A DNA stretch of 64,000 nucleotides from Roridomyces roridus. Lineage: Eukaryota; Basidiomycota; Agaricomycetes; Agaricales; Mycenaceae. Numbering within the stretch: position 1 is the first letter of the stretch; every line of letters starts with the position of its first letter. The DNA is taken from the NCBI GenBank assembly GCA_029378245.1, contig JARKIF010000001.1, positions 1,612,001 to 1,676,000 of the forward strand, in the 5' to 3' direction. The translations under genes were made by a program, and so were the position numbers. Shown here one piece after another: positions 40,601 to 52,526 of the stretch. The notes below the pieces were generated by a model. It did no database searches. It had not been told where the DNA came from and worked only from the letters and a program-made list of their open reading frames with translations.

Positions 40601-42293
40601 GATGCCGATGTTGACGAGATCCTCGAGGAACTGGTCTAATGCATGGTTCGTGTAACAAACGACGAGGATGGTTTGGTCGGTGCCATCGACTAGAGCCTTC
40701 GCGAGTAATGCACCGATGAACGACTTGCCGGTACCTGAGATTCAAGTCAACAACATGTTCGGATGGGGGGAACACACTCACCTGGAGGCCCTTGAATCAA
40801 TGAAACCTTCTGAGTCAGTGCTGAAAGCAGCGACTTCGCTTGGGAGGTATCAAGAACAATGGACTTTCCCGTGTTCAGCAACACTCCCACATCGCAGCGA
40901 GGGTCCGATCGAAGTGCATTAACAATCCGAGACGGAGAGTGCACTGGCTCCCGGAGGTTGTCGCTTGGGGTCCAGAACAGCAGTTCAGGAGAAAGGGGAA
41001 CGTTCTGCATGCTTTGCAGCGCCTTCAAAACGGGCTCGAATGCAAAAATGGCGGTATCGATCTGGATCAACTTGATATCTTTCGCCGTCTTCAAGCGTGA
41101 AAGAACTTTCGAGGTGGTGACGTCTCCGTCTAGCTGAATGACAAGGATGGGGGGATTCTGGCACAACAAGTCGTCTTCCCGGTAGAAGGTGGGGAATGCC
41201 ACCACTTCGCCATCGACAACGAGACTAGGGCACGACATTAGTCCAACACATCGTTTGCTACAAATATCATTCACCATGTCAGGGATTGATGCTTTAGTTT
41301 ACGACCAAGAGTCTTGAGATGAGCCTTGCGCTCGGCTGGCTTCACTTGATCGAAAAAGGGCAAATCTTTGGTGCATTTCAGGGCAATGCCCCATTTGCAA
41401 CGGCGACCAACTGGTCCGCCATAAATGCCATCGACGGTGAAACCCTCAATGATCATTCCCCGGTAGCGACCCTTCTTCTTCTTCAGGGCCAGCTGAACTT
41501 CCTCCTTCATCTCGTACAGCATATCTTCGCGAAGCAACCTGAACTGGCCGTCCAAATAGATAGACGAACGCGAATCGATAGTATCAGGATCGTCCAGCTC
41601 GAAGCTCGAACGGAGGAACGACGATTTTGTGTAAGCAATTTCGTCTGCAGTGGGAAGGATAGTGATCGCACGAAAGTCTTGAAAGTCATTATCGTGACGC
41701 CCCCCTGGCAGGGAGCCACCTGAGACAGTGGTAGCGGCATTGCGCGTATCGAGAAATCCCTTGATTTGTTGACCCAACGCAACGGTTTCGGGGACAGGGG
41801 ACGCGAGGATCTTGTCAATGATTGTTGAATCTCGGGCCAAATCGAGGTATGGGTTGGCTGAAGTGGATGTCGTAATAATCATATGGAGGAGTAGCCAGGC
41901 GAAACAGCGCTGAGCATTGTCCTGCAGCTGACCCGCTTGGAAAGCGGAAGTGAACTGACCCCAAAAGATTGGAGGTTCCACTATCTTCACTATGACCTGA
42001 TGCAGAAAGCTGCCACCCGAGATATTGGCTAGACTGGGTGTCTGCATATAAGTTAGAAGCTCGGTGGCTCGGCCATTGAAGAACTTGGCCGAGAGATCGA
42101 GTCGCATGGACTCTTGGATCGAGTTCAGCCCCGCTGGAAGAGAAATGATGCTGTTGATACAGGTCGGGGCGTCCGACTGCACACAAATGGCCTCGATGAA
42201 GGTGGGATTGTTCTGCGCGGAAAGTTTCTGCCTGCCACTGAGGACCTCATGTAGGAGCTTGTCCAGCCTGGCTTTACGAGCTGGGTTAGCCAT
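34686..42293 (-). CDS. giant fusion: ZNFX1-class SF1 helicase, NFX1-like zinc segment, three CbbX-type AAA+ modules
   Basis: Thirteen exons: 42293-41275, 41224-40782, 40734-39864, 39813-39245, 39196-38860, 38802-38027, 37975-37800, 37742-37022, 36974-36865, 36812-36648, 36598-36107, 36059-35874 and 35822-34686; 2333 aa. After a helical N-terminal domain comes a UPF1-like helicase with GPPGTGKS, CYTNHALDQF, VEEAGEILESH, QQHRMRPEIS, DNYQGEESDIV and ERLNVLLSRAR. The Cys/His segment (CGHPCPLKCHQ to CPKC) resembles NFX1-type fingers. A coiled coil leads to three AAA+ ATPase modules, each with Walker A (GNPGTGKTT, GSPGTGKTT, GPPGTGKTT) and Walker B ending DEAY. The end is a Ser/Pro linker, a long coiled coil and MGVCVQGFQWIKQAGGYRCA. 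ZNFX1/Hrr1 helicases act in small-RNA silencing and RNA defence; CbbX-type AAA+ proteins remodel protein partners. The combined function is unknown. The intron at 35873-35823 starts with GC. Confidence 0.9.
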
Positions 42294-42793
42294 CCTGGCA
42301 GTACGAGGGGAAGCTGTAGAAGCTGTGGGACGGTGGCCGTAAACCGGCGCCTTCGGGCGCTTATTCTAATTCGAGGGTACCTTGTGCCCGCTGCATTGTT
42401 TCTGCCATCTGGCATTGGACCCACAAAAGATCCAGATTTGCGCATGCCCGTCGAGTCAAAGAATTCAGAGCGTCGGAGTTGATAGACACGGGTAAATTTC
42501 GAGCAGCTTGGTAGGCCATGTCGTGGATATCCAGCAAATGCATAATTGCGCGAAGACGGAAGACTGAGGTGGGCGTCTAACGAGCGTCTAACTTTCCTCT
42601 TCCGGACATCGACCACTGCCCACTGATATGGAGACGATCGCACAAACCCCACTGCCGCTGCGTCTTTCAGACGATAAACGCCGTTATCTGTCATTCAAAA
42701 TAAGCGCTGGGACTTTCCTTTGTGAAATGAGTGCTACTTATAACCTCGCCACGCCTCCAGGTGCCTACCGTTGTTCTTTCATCGATTCCTGCA
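42294..42793. promoter_or_regulatory. shared divergent promoter region of the two giant genes
   Basis: Exactly 500 bp separate the two start codons. I see no clear TATA box for either side, although ACTTATAACC occurs about 58 bp before the plus-strand ATG. The direct repeat GCGTCTAACGAGCGTCTAAC (about 42572-42591) is near the middle. A 60-codon minus-strand frame (42543-42361) also lies here. Confidence 0.6.
42361..42543 (-). CDS. possible small protein inside the divergent promoter
   Basis: A 60-aa frame with its own ATG, starting MHLLDIHDMAYQAARNLPV and ending AQGTLELE. The amphipathic helical look and lack of low complexity make it more credible than most short frames. It has no recognised family, and it would sit in the 5' region of the minus-strand giant gene, so it could equally be an upstream frame in that transcript or chance. 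Confidence 0.25.
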   Translation of the reverse strand: MHLLDIHDMAYQAARNLPVSINSDALNSLTRRACANLDLLWVQCQMAETMQRAQGTLELE

Positions 42794-45700
42794 ATGGACG
42801 ACGACATACGCGTGGCCAAACTCAATAAACTGCTCAACGATATCCTCCATGGTGCGAATCTCACCAAACACAACTCGCCCCGCTTCTTGGAGGCCATTCG
42901 AGTCCAAATGGACCCGGCGACATGCATGAACAAGATAATTGGCAGTCCGACTGGCCTTGATTCCATCCAAGCCGCTTTGCGGTTCGACCTCTCGCACGGC
43001 TTCATGAATGGACACGCGACAGAGACCCTCGCGTATTTCCAGGCCCCCGAGCTTGAGGGCATCAGTGGCGGCAGTTACTTGGCGAAGCTGATCCAAAAGA
43101 TCGTCGACCCTCCCATCTTCTGGGACGCTTTCACGTCCGCCTTCACGTCCGGTCATCTCGTGGAGCGGGGCGCTCGATCCTTCGCGTGGCTGCTCTGGCA
43201 TTTGGTCCAGCTTCCGGGCCCCGCTGCCGACCCCTATATAGAGCAAGCTGCTCTCGTAGTGGACGCCATCACAGGCTCTTCCGATGTGGAGACGAGGTCT
43301 TTAGGCTACAAGATCAAGAACATCATGGAAACATGCAAAACTGTCGTATCTGCCGACAGTGACATTCAGCCCGGAGGCAGACACGACAACGATTTCCCAG
43401 ACTTCCGTCGGATATCCATACTCCCCACCGCCGACGAGGTGGCTTCTAACGAGGCTCCCTTTCTCCGCCGCTACGACCGTAATCGCGCCCCCTTGGAGCC
43501 GGCTTCCGCCGTTTCCCAATGCCTCGACGACCAGTTTCGTTTGCTGAGGGAAGACATGTTGTACGAGATGAAGGAAGAGTTGCAGATTGCGTTCAAGAAG
43601 AAACCTGGCCACCACCGCGGCCTGGTCGTCGAGGGTTTCAAGCTTGTCGACGAGATTTACCATCGACCAACAGACGAAAAGGGTCCAGGTTATAGATGGG
43701 GCATTGTTTTAGAAGCAACCCAGCCTCTGTGGTTCTTTAACAAGGTGGCGAATCGCAAGCAATATCTCTTAGATCATCGTCATATATTGAAGCACCAAGC
43801 ATATACGTGCGTCGATTAGAGCCTGTTCCATTCCTTCTGCTCATGACTCCCTCAGTTGTCTCATTGTCGATGGGGAGGTCGTGGCGTTTCCTACCATTCA
43901 CCGTGACGAGGATCGTCTCGCAGGAGATCCACCCGCCGCACCCGCCGTTATACTTCAATTTGAGGGCGAGACAAGCATGAAGAAGGCGCTATTGAGGCTG
44001 AAGAAGACAGGGAGACCCTCGATTAAGCTAATCCAGATTGATACCGCGATCTTTTCCTACGAGCCGGTGCTTGCCGCCCTGCAGGATATGCGGACGATGC
44101 CCCTGGCCCGGGAGCTGCTGTGTTGGTCCCCCACCCGCGAAGTACAGCCGCCTTCCAGGTCTCTCAGCGCTTCACCCATCCGGATCATTGCCGCCCTGAG
44201 GGAAGACCGCCGTCAGGACTTGAGTCCTTTATTGAAAACACCAAAGTCCATCATTCTCGACGAATCCCAAGCGTTATCCCTGTTGGCCGGTCTTACTCAG
44301 AATGTCTCGCTCATTCAGGGTCCCCCTGGTAAGTCTTGTACCTGCTCAGTGTTGTTATACTGACAAATTATAACTCAGGAACTGGGAAATCGTTCATCGG
44401 CGCTTTGCTGGCCAAGGTCTTGCATGACGCGAAGCTCAAGATCCTGGTTGTGTGCTACACCAACCACGCCCTCGATCAGTTCCTTGAGGACATCCTCGAC
44501 ATCGGTGTGCCGTCTGATAGCATCGTTCGGCTTGGCGGCAAATCAACAACTCGCACCGAACCTCTCAGTCTGTACAAACAGACCGGCAATTTCAGGCTCA
44601 ATCGTTCGGACTGGCAGACCATTGATAGCCTGAAGTCGGATTCAGTGGATCTTCTGGCCCGTCTGAAGAAATCCTGGACGCAGTATGTCAAGCGGAGTCC
44701 GGATTTGTGGACGCAGATGGAGTTTGACGACTCTGCCGACTTTCTTTCGGCATTGACCGTGCCGGACTCCGGGAACGGCATGACGCAGGTGGGAAAAGGA
44801 GGCAAGAAGATTGGACGAAACTATCTTTTGGATGAATGGGTTGCAGGGCGTGGTGCTGGAGTTTTCCAAGCCCACCCCGACATCTTGGCCGCGGCCGATG
44901 TGTGGAGCATGAATAAATCATCTCGCATTGCTAAAGTCGACGAGTGGAAACGAGCTTTTCGAGAAGATCAAGTCGCCCAGATTATCAAGACCGGGAGCGC
45001 GTACAATGAATGCCAAAAAGAGCTGGACCGCCTATTCAATCAGGACAAGGTTTCGGTTCTACGGTCGAAACGCATCATCGGTTGTACGACCACCGCAGCC
45101 GCCAAGTACACCAAGGACATCCAGGCTGCGTCTCCGAATGTCCTCATCGTCGAAGAGGCTGGCGAGATCTTGGAAAGCCATGTCATCACGGCTTTGGGGC
45201 GCGATACGCAGCAGATGATTCTAATTGGTGACCACAAGTGCGTACTTAGATTGACGGCATTCATGGATCGTTCTGACCTTGCCTTGCAGACAGCTTCGGC
45301 CAAAGGTGAACAACTATCTGCTCACCGTTGAAAAGGGGGAGGGTTTCGACCTCAACCGATCCCTTTTTGAACGTTTGGTCCTCGAGGGCTATCCTCACGA
45401 GGTGCTTAGTCAGCAGCACCGCATGAGACCAGAGATTTCGGCACTCGTGCGAGCCCTCACGTATCCCGACCTTGTTGATGCCCCGAGCACCCTCAACCGT
45501 CCGAACCTCCGTGGGGTGAGGGATAACTTGATTTTCATCGATCACGACAAGCCCGAGGACGAACATAGTTCCATCAAGAACCAAGTTGAGGGTGGTTCCA
45601 AGTCGTCCAAACGCAACAGACACGAGGCGCAGATGGTTTTGAAGATTGTCAAATATCTGGCGCAGCAGGGTTATGGCGCGGACAAACTCGTTGTTCTCAC

Positions 45701-48700
45701 GCCGTATCTGGGACAGTTGCAAGAGCTTCGTAGTGTGCTGGCGGCGGAGAATGATCCCGTTCTGAACGACCTTGATTCGCATGATCTAGTCAGCGCCGGG
45801 TTGTTGCCTGCTGCCTCTGCGAAGATATCGAAGCCTCAGTTACGTCTCGCAACAATTGGTGAGTCTCCACGATTGTAGTCGGGATTTCCTCTGAAAAGTA
45901 TCCAGACAACTATCAAGGAGAAGAAAGCGATATTGTGATTTCGTGCTTGACTAGAAGTAACAGCTCCCATGATATCGGATTCATGCACTCCCCGGAGCGT
46001 CTCAATGTCCTGTTGTCTCGACCTCGCAATGCTTTCATCATGATCGGCAATTCCGACACATTCCTCAACTCCCGAAAGGGAAAAGAGTTGTGGACCAAGT
46101 TTTTCGGACTGCTCAGCGGCGGTGGCCGCATTTATGACGGGCTTCCGGTACACTGCGAAAGGCACCCTGATCGAAAAGCCATTTTGAAGTCTCCTATTGA
46201 CTTCCAGAGCAAATGCCCAGATGGAGGGTGTCTGGAACCATGGTACTTGTTTTCCTTTTATCCACCAAGATCCTATTGACATGCTATTGCAGCGGAACCA
46301 TGCTCAAATGCGGTCTTCATAAATGCCCTTCCAAATGCCATCAACTTTCGGATCACTCGAAAATGGACTGCTTGCGTGTGATGCCCTTCAAGTGTCCGAG
46401 CGGCCACGCACAATCATGGAAGTGTCATAAAGGACCTCCTGCGACCTGTCGAAAGTGCGAGCATGAGGCCGAACTTGCTGAGAAGAAACGACAAAAGGAT
46501 TTTGAGATTCAACAGCAACGCGACGCGGCTCAGCTCGCATACAAGCAGAAATTGGCTGCTATTGACGCGGAGATTGCTGAGAGGACGAGGGAGGAGCAAG
46601 AGCGACGAGAGGAAGCTGAACGAACGCGGGGAATTCAACAAAAAGAGCGAGATTTGGAGAATCTGAAGGCTCGGCTCGCCCGGGCAGCCAACAAAGTCGA
46701 CCAACCTTCCCAGTCTGCGACTACAGCTCCCGTTTCTTCGCCCGAGCCCCCCGCAACCACTTCTGCACCAACCACCACAGCTGTCGGTTCGAACCCAGCG
46801 TCCGCCAAAAATCCAACACCAGCACATCATTCGAATACGTTGGAAATCCCGACGTCTCCTGCCCGAGACGAGTGGGAAAGGCAGAAGAATCTCGAGGGGG
46901 CGCACGACGATGCCATTGATGCGATCATGGAAATGATCGGCCTTGAAGAGGTCAAGTCCAAGGTGCTGGACATGAAAGCCAGTATCGACACTGCGGTCAG
47001 GCAAGGTGTTTCCTTGAAAGAAAGGCGCTTCAACACGACGTTCTTGGGAAATCCTGGGACAGGTGAGTAGCTTTACTCGTTGCGATCAAATTCAGATTTG
47101 CTGAGCTTGGGCATAGGCAAAACGACTGTCGCAAGACATTACGCCAAATTCTTGTCCTCCGTTGGCATCCTTGCCGGGAGTGAATTCGTCGAGACGACCG
47201 GATCGCGCATGTCGAACGACGGGGTTGACAAAGTGAAGAAAATGCTCGAAGACACGTTGGGAAATGGCGGCGGCGTGATCTTCGTCGACGAGGCTTATCA
47301 ACTGACCTCGCCGCAAAATTTCCGGGGTCCAGAGGTCCTCGACTTTCTTTTGGCGGAAATGGAGAACAACGTCGGAGCGATCGTTTTCATCTTTGCAGGT
47401 TACGAAAAGGAGATGGAGACATTTTTCGAGCACAACCCCGGTTTGACTAGCCGTGTTCCGCATCAGCTCAAGTTTAAAGACTACTCGGACTCCCAGCTTC
47501 TCGGGATGTTGGATCAGTTGATCAAGAAGAGGTACAACGGCAACATGAAAGTCGAGGCCGGGATTGGAGGGCTGTATGCGAGAATTGCAGTTCGTCGTTT
47601 GGGTCGTGGACGCGGCCGTCCGGGCTTTGGGAATGCGCGTGCTTTGCAAAATGTCTTTGACATCATCACTGCACGCCAGGCGACGCGCCTTTCCCGGCAA
47701 CGAAAGGAGGGGCACCGACCTGATGATTTCCTCCTTGCGGGCCAGGATCTCATTGGCCCTGATCCCTCAAAGGCCAGCCAAACTTCGGAGGCCTGGATCA
47801 AGCTGCAGAAACTCACCGGGCTGACCAGCGTCAAAGAGTCTGTTCGGAGCATATTATCTCTCATCGAAACGAATTACCGTCGGGAGTTGACAGAACAAGA
47901 ACCCATGCAGATGTCGTTCAATCATGTCTTCTTCGGCAATCCCGGTTCTGGAAAGACGACAGTTGCAAAGCTCTATGGTCAAATTCTGGCTGACCTCTTC
48001 CTCATCAGCAAAAGCGAAGGTGTGTGTGTCATCTATCTGTGTAATATATATAGTCCAACGACCACCAGTGGTCGTGAAGAACCCGGCCGACTTTATCGGC
48101 AGTGTCCTCGGTGCTTCGGAGGAAAACACCAAGGTGAGACGGCTTTTCACAAGTTGGCTGCAGTGCTCATCGGCTACATAGACAATTTTGGCGAGTACCG
48201 TGGGCAAAGTATTAGTGATTGACGAGGCAAGTCTTACTATTACCAAAGAAAAACTAAAACTGAACGTATAGTAGGCTTACATGCTGTATGGGGGATCGGG
48301 AGGGACTGCATCCCAGAACGACCCTTACAAGACAGCTGTCATTGATACCATTGTCGCCGAAATCCAGAGCGTACCTGGAGAGGATCGATGCGTTTTGATG
48401 CTGGGTTACGAGGAGCAAATGATGGAAATGTTCCAAGTAAGTGCTCGTTCTTACATTGCCGGACGTTTTGTTGAGTTCACCCAGAATGTCAACCCTGGGC
48501 TTTCACGTCGATTCAACATTGAATCTGCCTTCCGCTTCGAAGACTTCAGCAATGATGAGCTTCGTGAAATCCTCGACTTCAAACTCAAGACGCAGCACCT
48601 CGCTGCGACAGATGCCGCCAAGGACGTCGCGATAGAGTACCTCTCACGAGCTCGCATACGCCCCAACTTTGGCAATGCTGGTGAAGTCGAAAATCTACTC

Positions 48701-50261
48701 GGGTTGGCCAAGAAACGCTATCAGACTCGCGCCAGCAAGAGCAAAGATTTGAATGTCGTATTCGAGCCGCAGGACTTTGATCCGGAATTCGACAGGGGCA
48801 GCCATGCAGCGACCAACCTCACCAAGCTGTTCGAGGACGTTGTTGGATGCGAAGACATTGTTCGCAGACTTGGAGAGTATCAGACGTTGGCCAACAACGC
48901 CAAAGCGCGGGGCAAAGATATCCGACATCTCATTCCTACAAACTGGGTGTTCAAAGGTGTGTATCCTCCTCATTTGCATACTAGCTCTAACGTGCTTCAA
49001 AGGCCCTCCAGGAACCGGTAAAACCACGGTGGCGCGCAAAATGGGTCAAGTCTACTACGACATGGGCTTTTTGGCGCAGCCCAAAGTCGAGGAATGCTCC
49101 GCTTCGGACCTTGTCGGACAGTTCGTCGGCCAGACGGGCCCGAAGACGACCAAGCTTTTCGAGAAGGCGCTGGGACGTGTGCTATTCATCGACGAGGCTT
49201 ATCGGTTGGGGGGAGGGCAGTTTGCAAAGGAGGCCATCGACGAACTGGTCGGCATCCTCACTCAACCCCGTTTCCAATCCAAGATCGTGGTCATCTTGGC
49301 CGGCTACGACGACGAGATGAACGCCCTTCTTTCTGTCAACACTGGGCTTTCAAGTCGCTTCCCCGAGGAGATCGTCTTCCGCAACATGAGCCCAGAGCAG
49401 TGTATGCAAGTTCTGAGGAAAGAGTTGACGACGGAGGATGTGCAGCTTGACGGCAACCACGACTCGGTCATGCTCGAGATGATCCAACAGATGTCACAAC
49501 TGCGTTCGTGGGGCAATGCTCGGGATATGAAGACCATCTCCAAGAAGATGATTGGTATTGCTTTGGGTACTGCGCCGACTGGGGAAGAAGGATTGCACCT
49601 GAGCCCTGACGCAGCGATCGCTTGCATGCAGGAGGTTCTTACGGGTCTTCAGAATCGGAGTGCCGCACCGCCTGCCTCCTCCGAGTCTAATTTGTTCCAG
49701 CAAATGTTCGCGCCTCCCCCTTCTGCGCCGGTTACATCCACCAGGTCAACGACCAAGTCTTCGCTGCCTGACTCGAAGGTCGAGGAAATCGACACGGAGC
49801 AGACGTCTGGACGAGACAAGGGCGTCTCTGACGCAGTTTGGCGCCAGCTTCAAGCTGACATCCTGGCCGCTAAAGCCGAGGAGAAACGCAGACAGCGCGC
49901 CATCGAAGAGGCTGAGAGACTTGTTCGAGAAGCGGAGGCACAGGAGAGGGAACGCATTGCCGAGGTGCAAAGATTGGAGGCACAAGCTCGTGAGCAGGCG
50001 GAGATGGAGGAGGTCAAACGCCGCCTGGAGCAACTCCGAATTGCGGAATGTCTGGCGCGGGAAGAAAGAGAACGGCGTGCTCGAGAATTGGAAGAGCGGA
50101 GACGAGCGGCTGAGGTGGAGCGCAAGAAGGAGGCGAAAGCACAGGAAGCTCTTCGTTCCATGGGGGTCTGTGTCGCAGGATATCGGTGGATCAAGCAGGC
50201 GGGTGGCTATCGGTGCGCTGGAGGCTATCATTTTGTGAGCAACGGACAACTGGGAATGTAG
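42794..50261 (+). CDS. giant fusion paralogue: ZNFX1-class SF1 helicase, NFX1-like zinc segment, three CbbX-type AAA+ modules
   Basis: Twelve exons: 42794-43806, 43856-44328, 44379-45237, 45290-45858, 45906-46242, 46293-47062, 47117-48019, 48069-48133, 48182-48226, 48275-48436, 48485-48956 and 49003-50261; 2308 aa. The start MDDDIRVAKLNKLLNDIL aligns with that of the opposite gene. Helicase motifs are GPPGTGKS, CYTNHALDQF, VEEAGEILESH, QQHRMRPEIS, DNYQGEESDIV and ERLNVLLSRPR. The Cys/His segment runs CGLHKCPSKCHQ to CRKC. AAA+ modules have GNPGTGKTT/FVDEAYQL, GNPGSGKTT/VIDEAYML and GPPGTGKTT/FIDEAYRL. A coiled coil and MGVCVAGYRWIKQAGGYRCA end it. The first six introns occupy the same places as in the paralogue; two later Walker B introns are absent here. 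The intron 48227-48274 starts with GC. All ATPase motifs look intact, so both copies should be functional. The role is unknown; RNA surveillance or genome defence is inferred from the helicase class. Confidence 0.9.
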
Positions 50262-50313
50262 TAGCATAGAGAGAGCATCACCCATCATCAACTGTTTCTT
50301 GTTTTGAACGATC

Positions 50314-51376
50314 ATGGCGCCTGGAAGACCAGTCAAGTCCATAAAGATCCGTGCCCCACGACACAACGCCCAGCGCGTTGGTGCCAAACTAGCCGCTGAA
50401 GTCGAAGCCCAGTCTCGAGCACAAAACATTCGAGCCGACATTTACCAACCCAACAGCGAATCGGCAGCAGCACTGAACCAAGCCATTGTGCGTTTCCTCC
50501 CAACCACCCACTTTTGAGCAGCCTTCCCATCATCGTATTACGCAGGAAAGCGCGTCGGAATGGAACTCGATGTTAATAACAGCTCGAGCAGAACGGGGAC
50601 CACAGTGGGATACAGGCACTCAACAGTGCGTGTTCCTGCACCACTTCGCAGAGTGTATATTGACTACTCAGTATAGGTTCCTCGTGGACGAATACTCTGA
50701 CTTGTACTACGACTCGACACCTCTCTTTGAAGCCGTCAAGAAGCAGACGGACGCGGAGAACGCGGAAGAGCAGAAGCAGCGCCAGCAGGCCCAACAACAA
50801 CACCAACAGGCTCAGCAAGCTCACCGCGAGAGGGAACGAGAGCGCGAACGAGAACGAGAACGTGAACGCGACTTGCATCTACAAAGCGTGCAGCCGATGG
50901 GAATGGCTCGCGAGTCGCCACAACGGCCATACGGCGGTGGGGGCGGCGGCCCGTATGGCCCTGGCCCTGGCTATCCCGGGACTCCTGGCGGTGGAATGCC
51001 GCCAAACATGGGCAACATGCGTGGAAGCCCTTATGCAGGCGGCGGTGTGCCCTTCACTCCCGGCAACGTCGCCCAATCAGGGTATTACAACAACAACGGA
51101 ATGCAGCAGTCGCCCGCGAGAATGGGCGGCATGGGTATGGGCGGAATGGATTCGCCCATGGGAATGATGCGTGGCATGGGCGGCGGTATGCCAATGGGAG
51201 CTATGGGCATGGGCAGCCCCGACCTTGGTGCAATGGGCATGCAGCCTGGCATGGGCATGTCGTCCAGTATGCGCGGCGGCGGTGGAGGAAATATGAACAT
51301 GGCTCCTCCTTCACGTAGGGTTACGCGTGGCAGGGAGTTTGACGAGGACGCATATAATCCGGCGCTGGATCGTTAA
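50314..51376 (+). CDS. Gly/Met-rich protein with RE-repeat, conserved N-terminus
   Basis: Exons 50314-50487, 50546-50625 and 50677-51376 give 317 aa. For the last exon the acceptor TATAG is needed to keep the frame. The start follows the giant gene's stop by only 52 bp. The N-terminal 110 residues look folded and conserved (KSIKIRAPRHNAQRVGAKLA; WDTGTQ, FLVDEYSDLYYDSTPLFEAV). A Gln-rich stretch, an Arg-Glu repeat (about 50825-50870) and a long Gly/Met/Pro-rich tail with many GMGGM-type repeats follow. The end is REFDEDAYNPALDR. RE repeats and Gly/Met-rich tails occur in RNA-processing and chromatin proteins, which is only a weak hint. I do not recognise a named family. Confidence 0.75.
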
Positions 51377-51427
51377 GGCATACTGTATTTCCAAGTGTAT
51401 CATATAAAACCCTACAGAAACTATCTC

Positions 51428-52376
51428 TCAGAACGGCTGCCCATTGCCCAACGGAACACGACTATTCGTAAGAACACGCCCTCGTGCCGCCAAACTGATG
51501 CCCGGAGGAAGCGCAACACGTCTCACATCGCCCTCCCCTGCAACATAAACCCGAGCACGCGACGGAATGTGCATGTCCGCCTTGACTGTATTGGCCGAAA
51601 CAGAGCGAGGCGCCATAACGGGACGCAGCGCGAGGGTCGAGGACGGAAAGGTGCCACTGCGACTGCGGCCTAGAGGTCCTAGTCCTTGCGATGCAGCAGC
51701 CTGGGGCCGCCTGGGACTGGGCATGCCGAGTTGATTGAACTGAACGCGCGGGATGCTGGACGATTTCGAGCCAGGGATGGAAGACGCAGGCAAGGCCGGG
51801 GATGGGAGCGTCAATGACGGGCTTCGAGAGCTGAGGGGCGGCGGGAAACGGAAATCGTTCAAGGGACTGCTGGGTTGCGACGCGTATGCCGGTGGGGGTG
51901 GCGTCAGGGTGCCAGGCGATAGATGTGGGATAAGTGAACCGCGGGCAAAGGAGGAGGGCTGACGCTTCAGGCGCGGGGCTACTGGGAAACCACTCGATAT
52001 CTTGTAATCCTCTTTCGCGTCATGCGTCGAAAAGCGTTCTCGCGAACGAAAGTGTAGCCAGGAGAGAAGCTTGGTCGTTTCTTCGTCCGACGATCCACGT
52101 TGTTCGGCGTCTTTGGCTGCGCGGGCTCGGCGTTCGCGGAAGAGAGGGTACAGGTAGAACCACATGAAACACAAAAAGAGGAGGAGACTGATGACGAGGG
52201 CGGTCACTGAGGAAAGCGTCAGTACAACGCGCGTTTCTGAATGGCCAAGTCTCACCGCTGATAGTGTTTATGGGTTGGACTCGGACGCGGATAATCTCGC
52301 CGTTGATAGTGGGCCCCACGTCGAGAATCAAGGGACTGCCAAATATCGAATACGCCAGGTCTTCTCTACGCCACAT
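51428..52376 (-). CDS. single-pass membrane protein with long Ser/Pro-rich cytoplasmic tail
   Basis: Exons 52376-52256 and 52206-51428 (49-bp intron) give 299 aa. A short N-terminal segment of about 40 residues is followed by one hydrophobic stretch (VTALVISLLLFLCFMWFYLY), then basic residues (RERRARAAK). By the positive-inside rule this puts the long C-terminal part in the cytoplasm. That tail is rich in Ser, Pro and Arg and looks disordered, with several SP sites and a PPPPAYASQP motif that could bind WW or SH3-type partners. Its stop is 51 bp from the stop of the convergent gene at 51376. I know no family. It might be a larger protein if an upstream exon exists, but the ATG at 52376 is credible. 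Confidence 0.65.
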
Positions 52377-52526
52377 ATTGGAGAGTAAGGACAGTGGTAG
52401 CAGCGAGTGTGGGTGAAACGAGGGTGTAGTGGTGGGTGTACAGAGAGAAGAGTTGGGTGGCTGACATGATCGTCAGCCTCCGAGAAACAGAAATACACAT
52501 TCAATGGTACAAGGATACACGAACTA

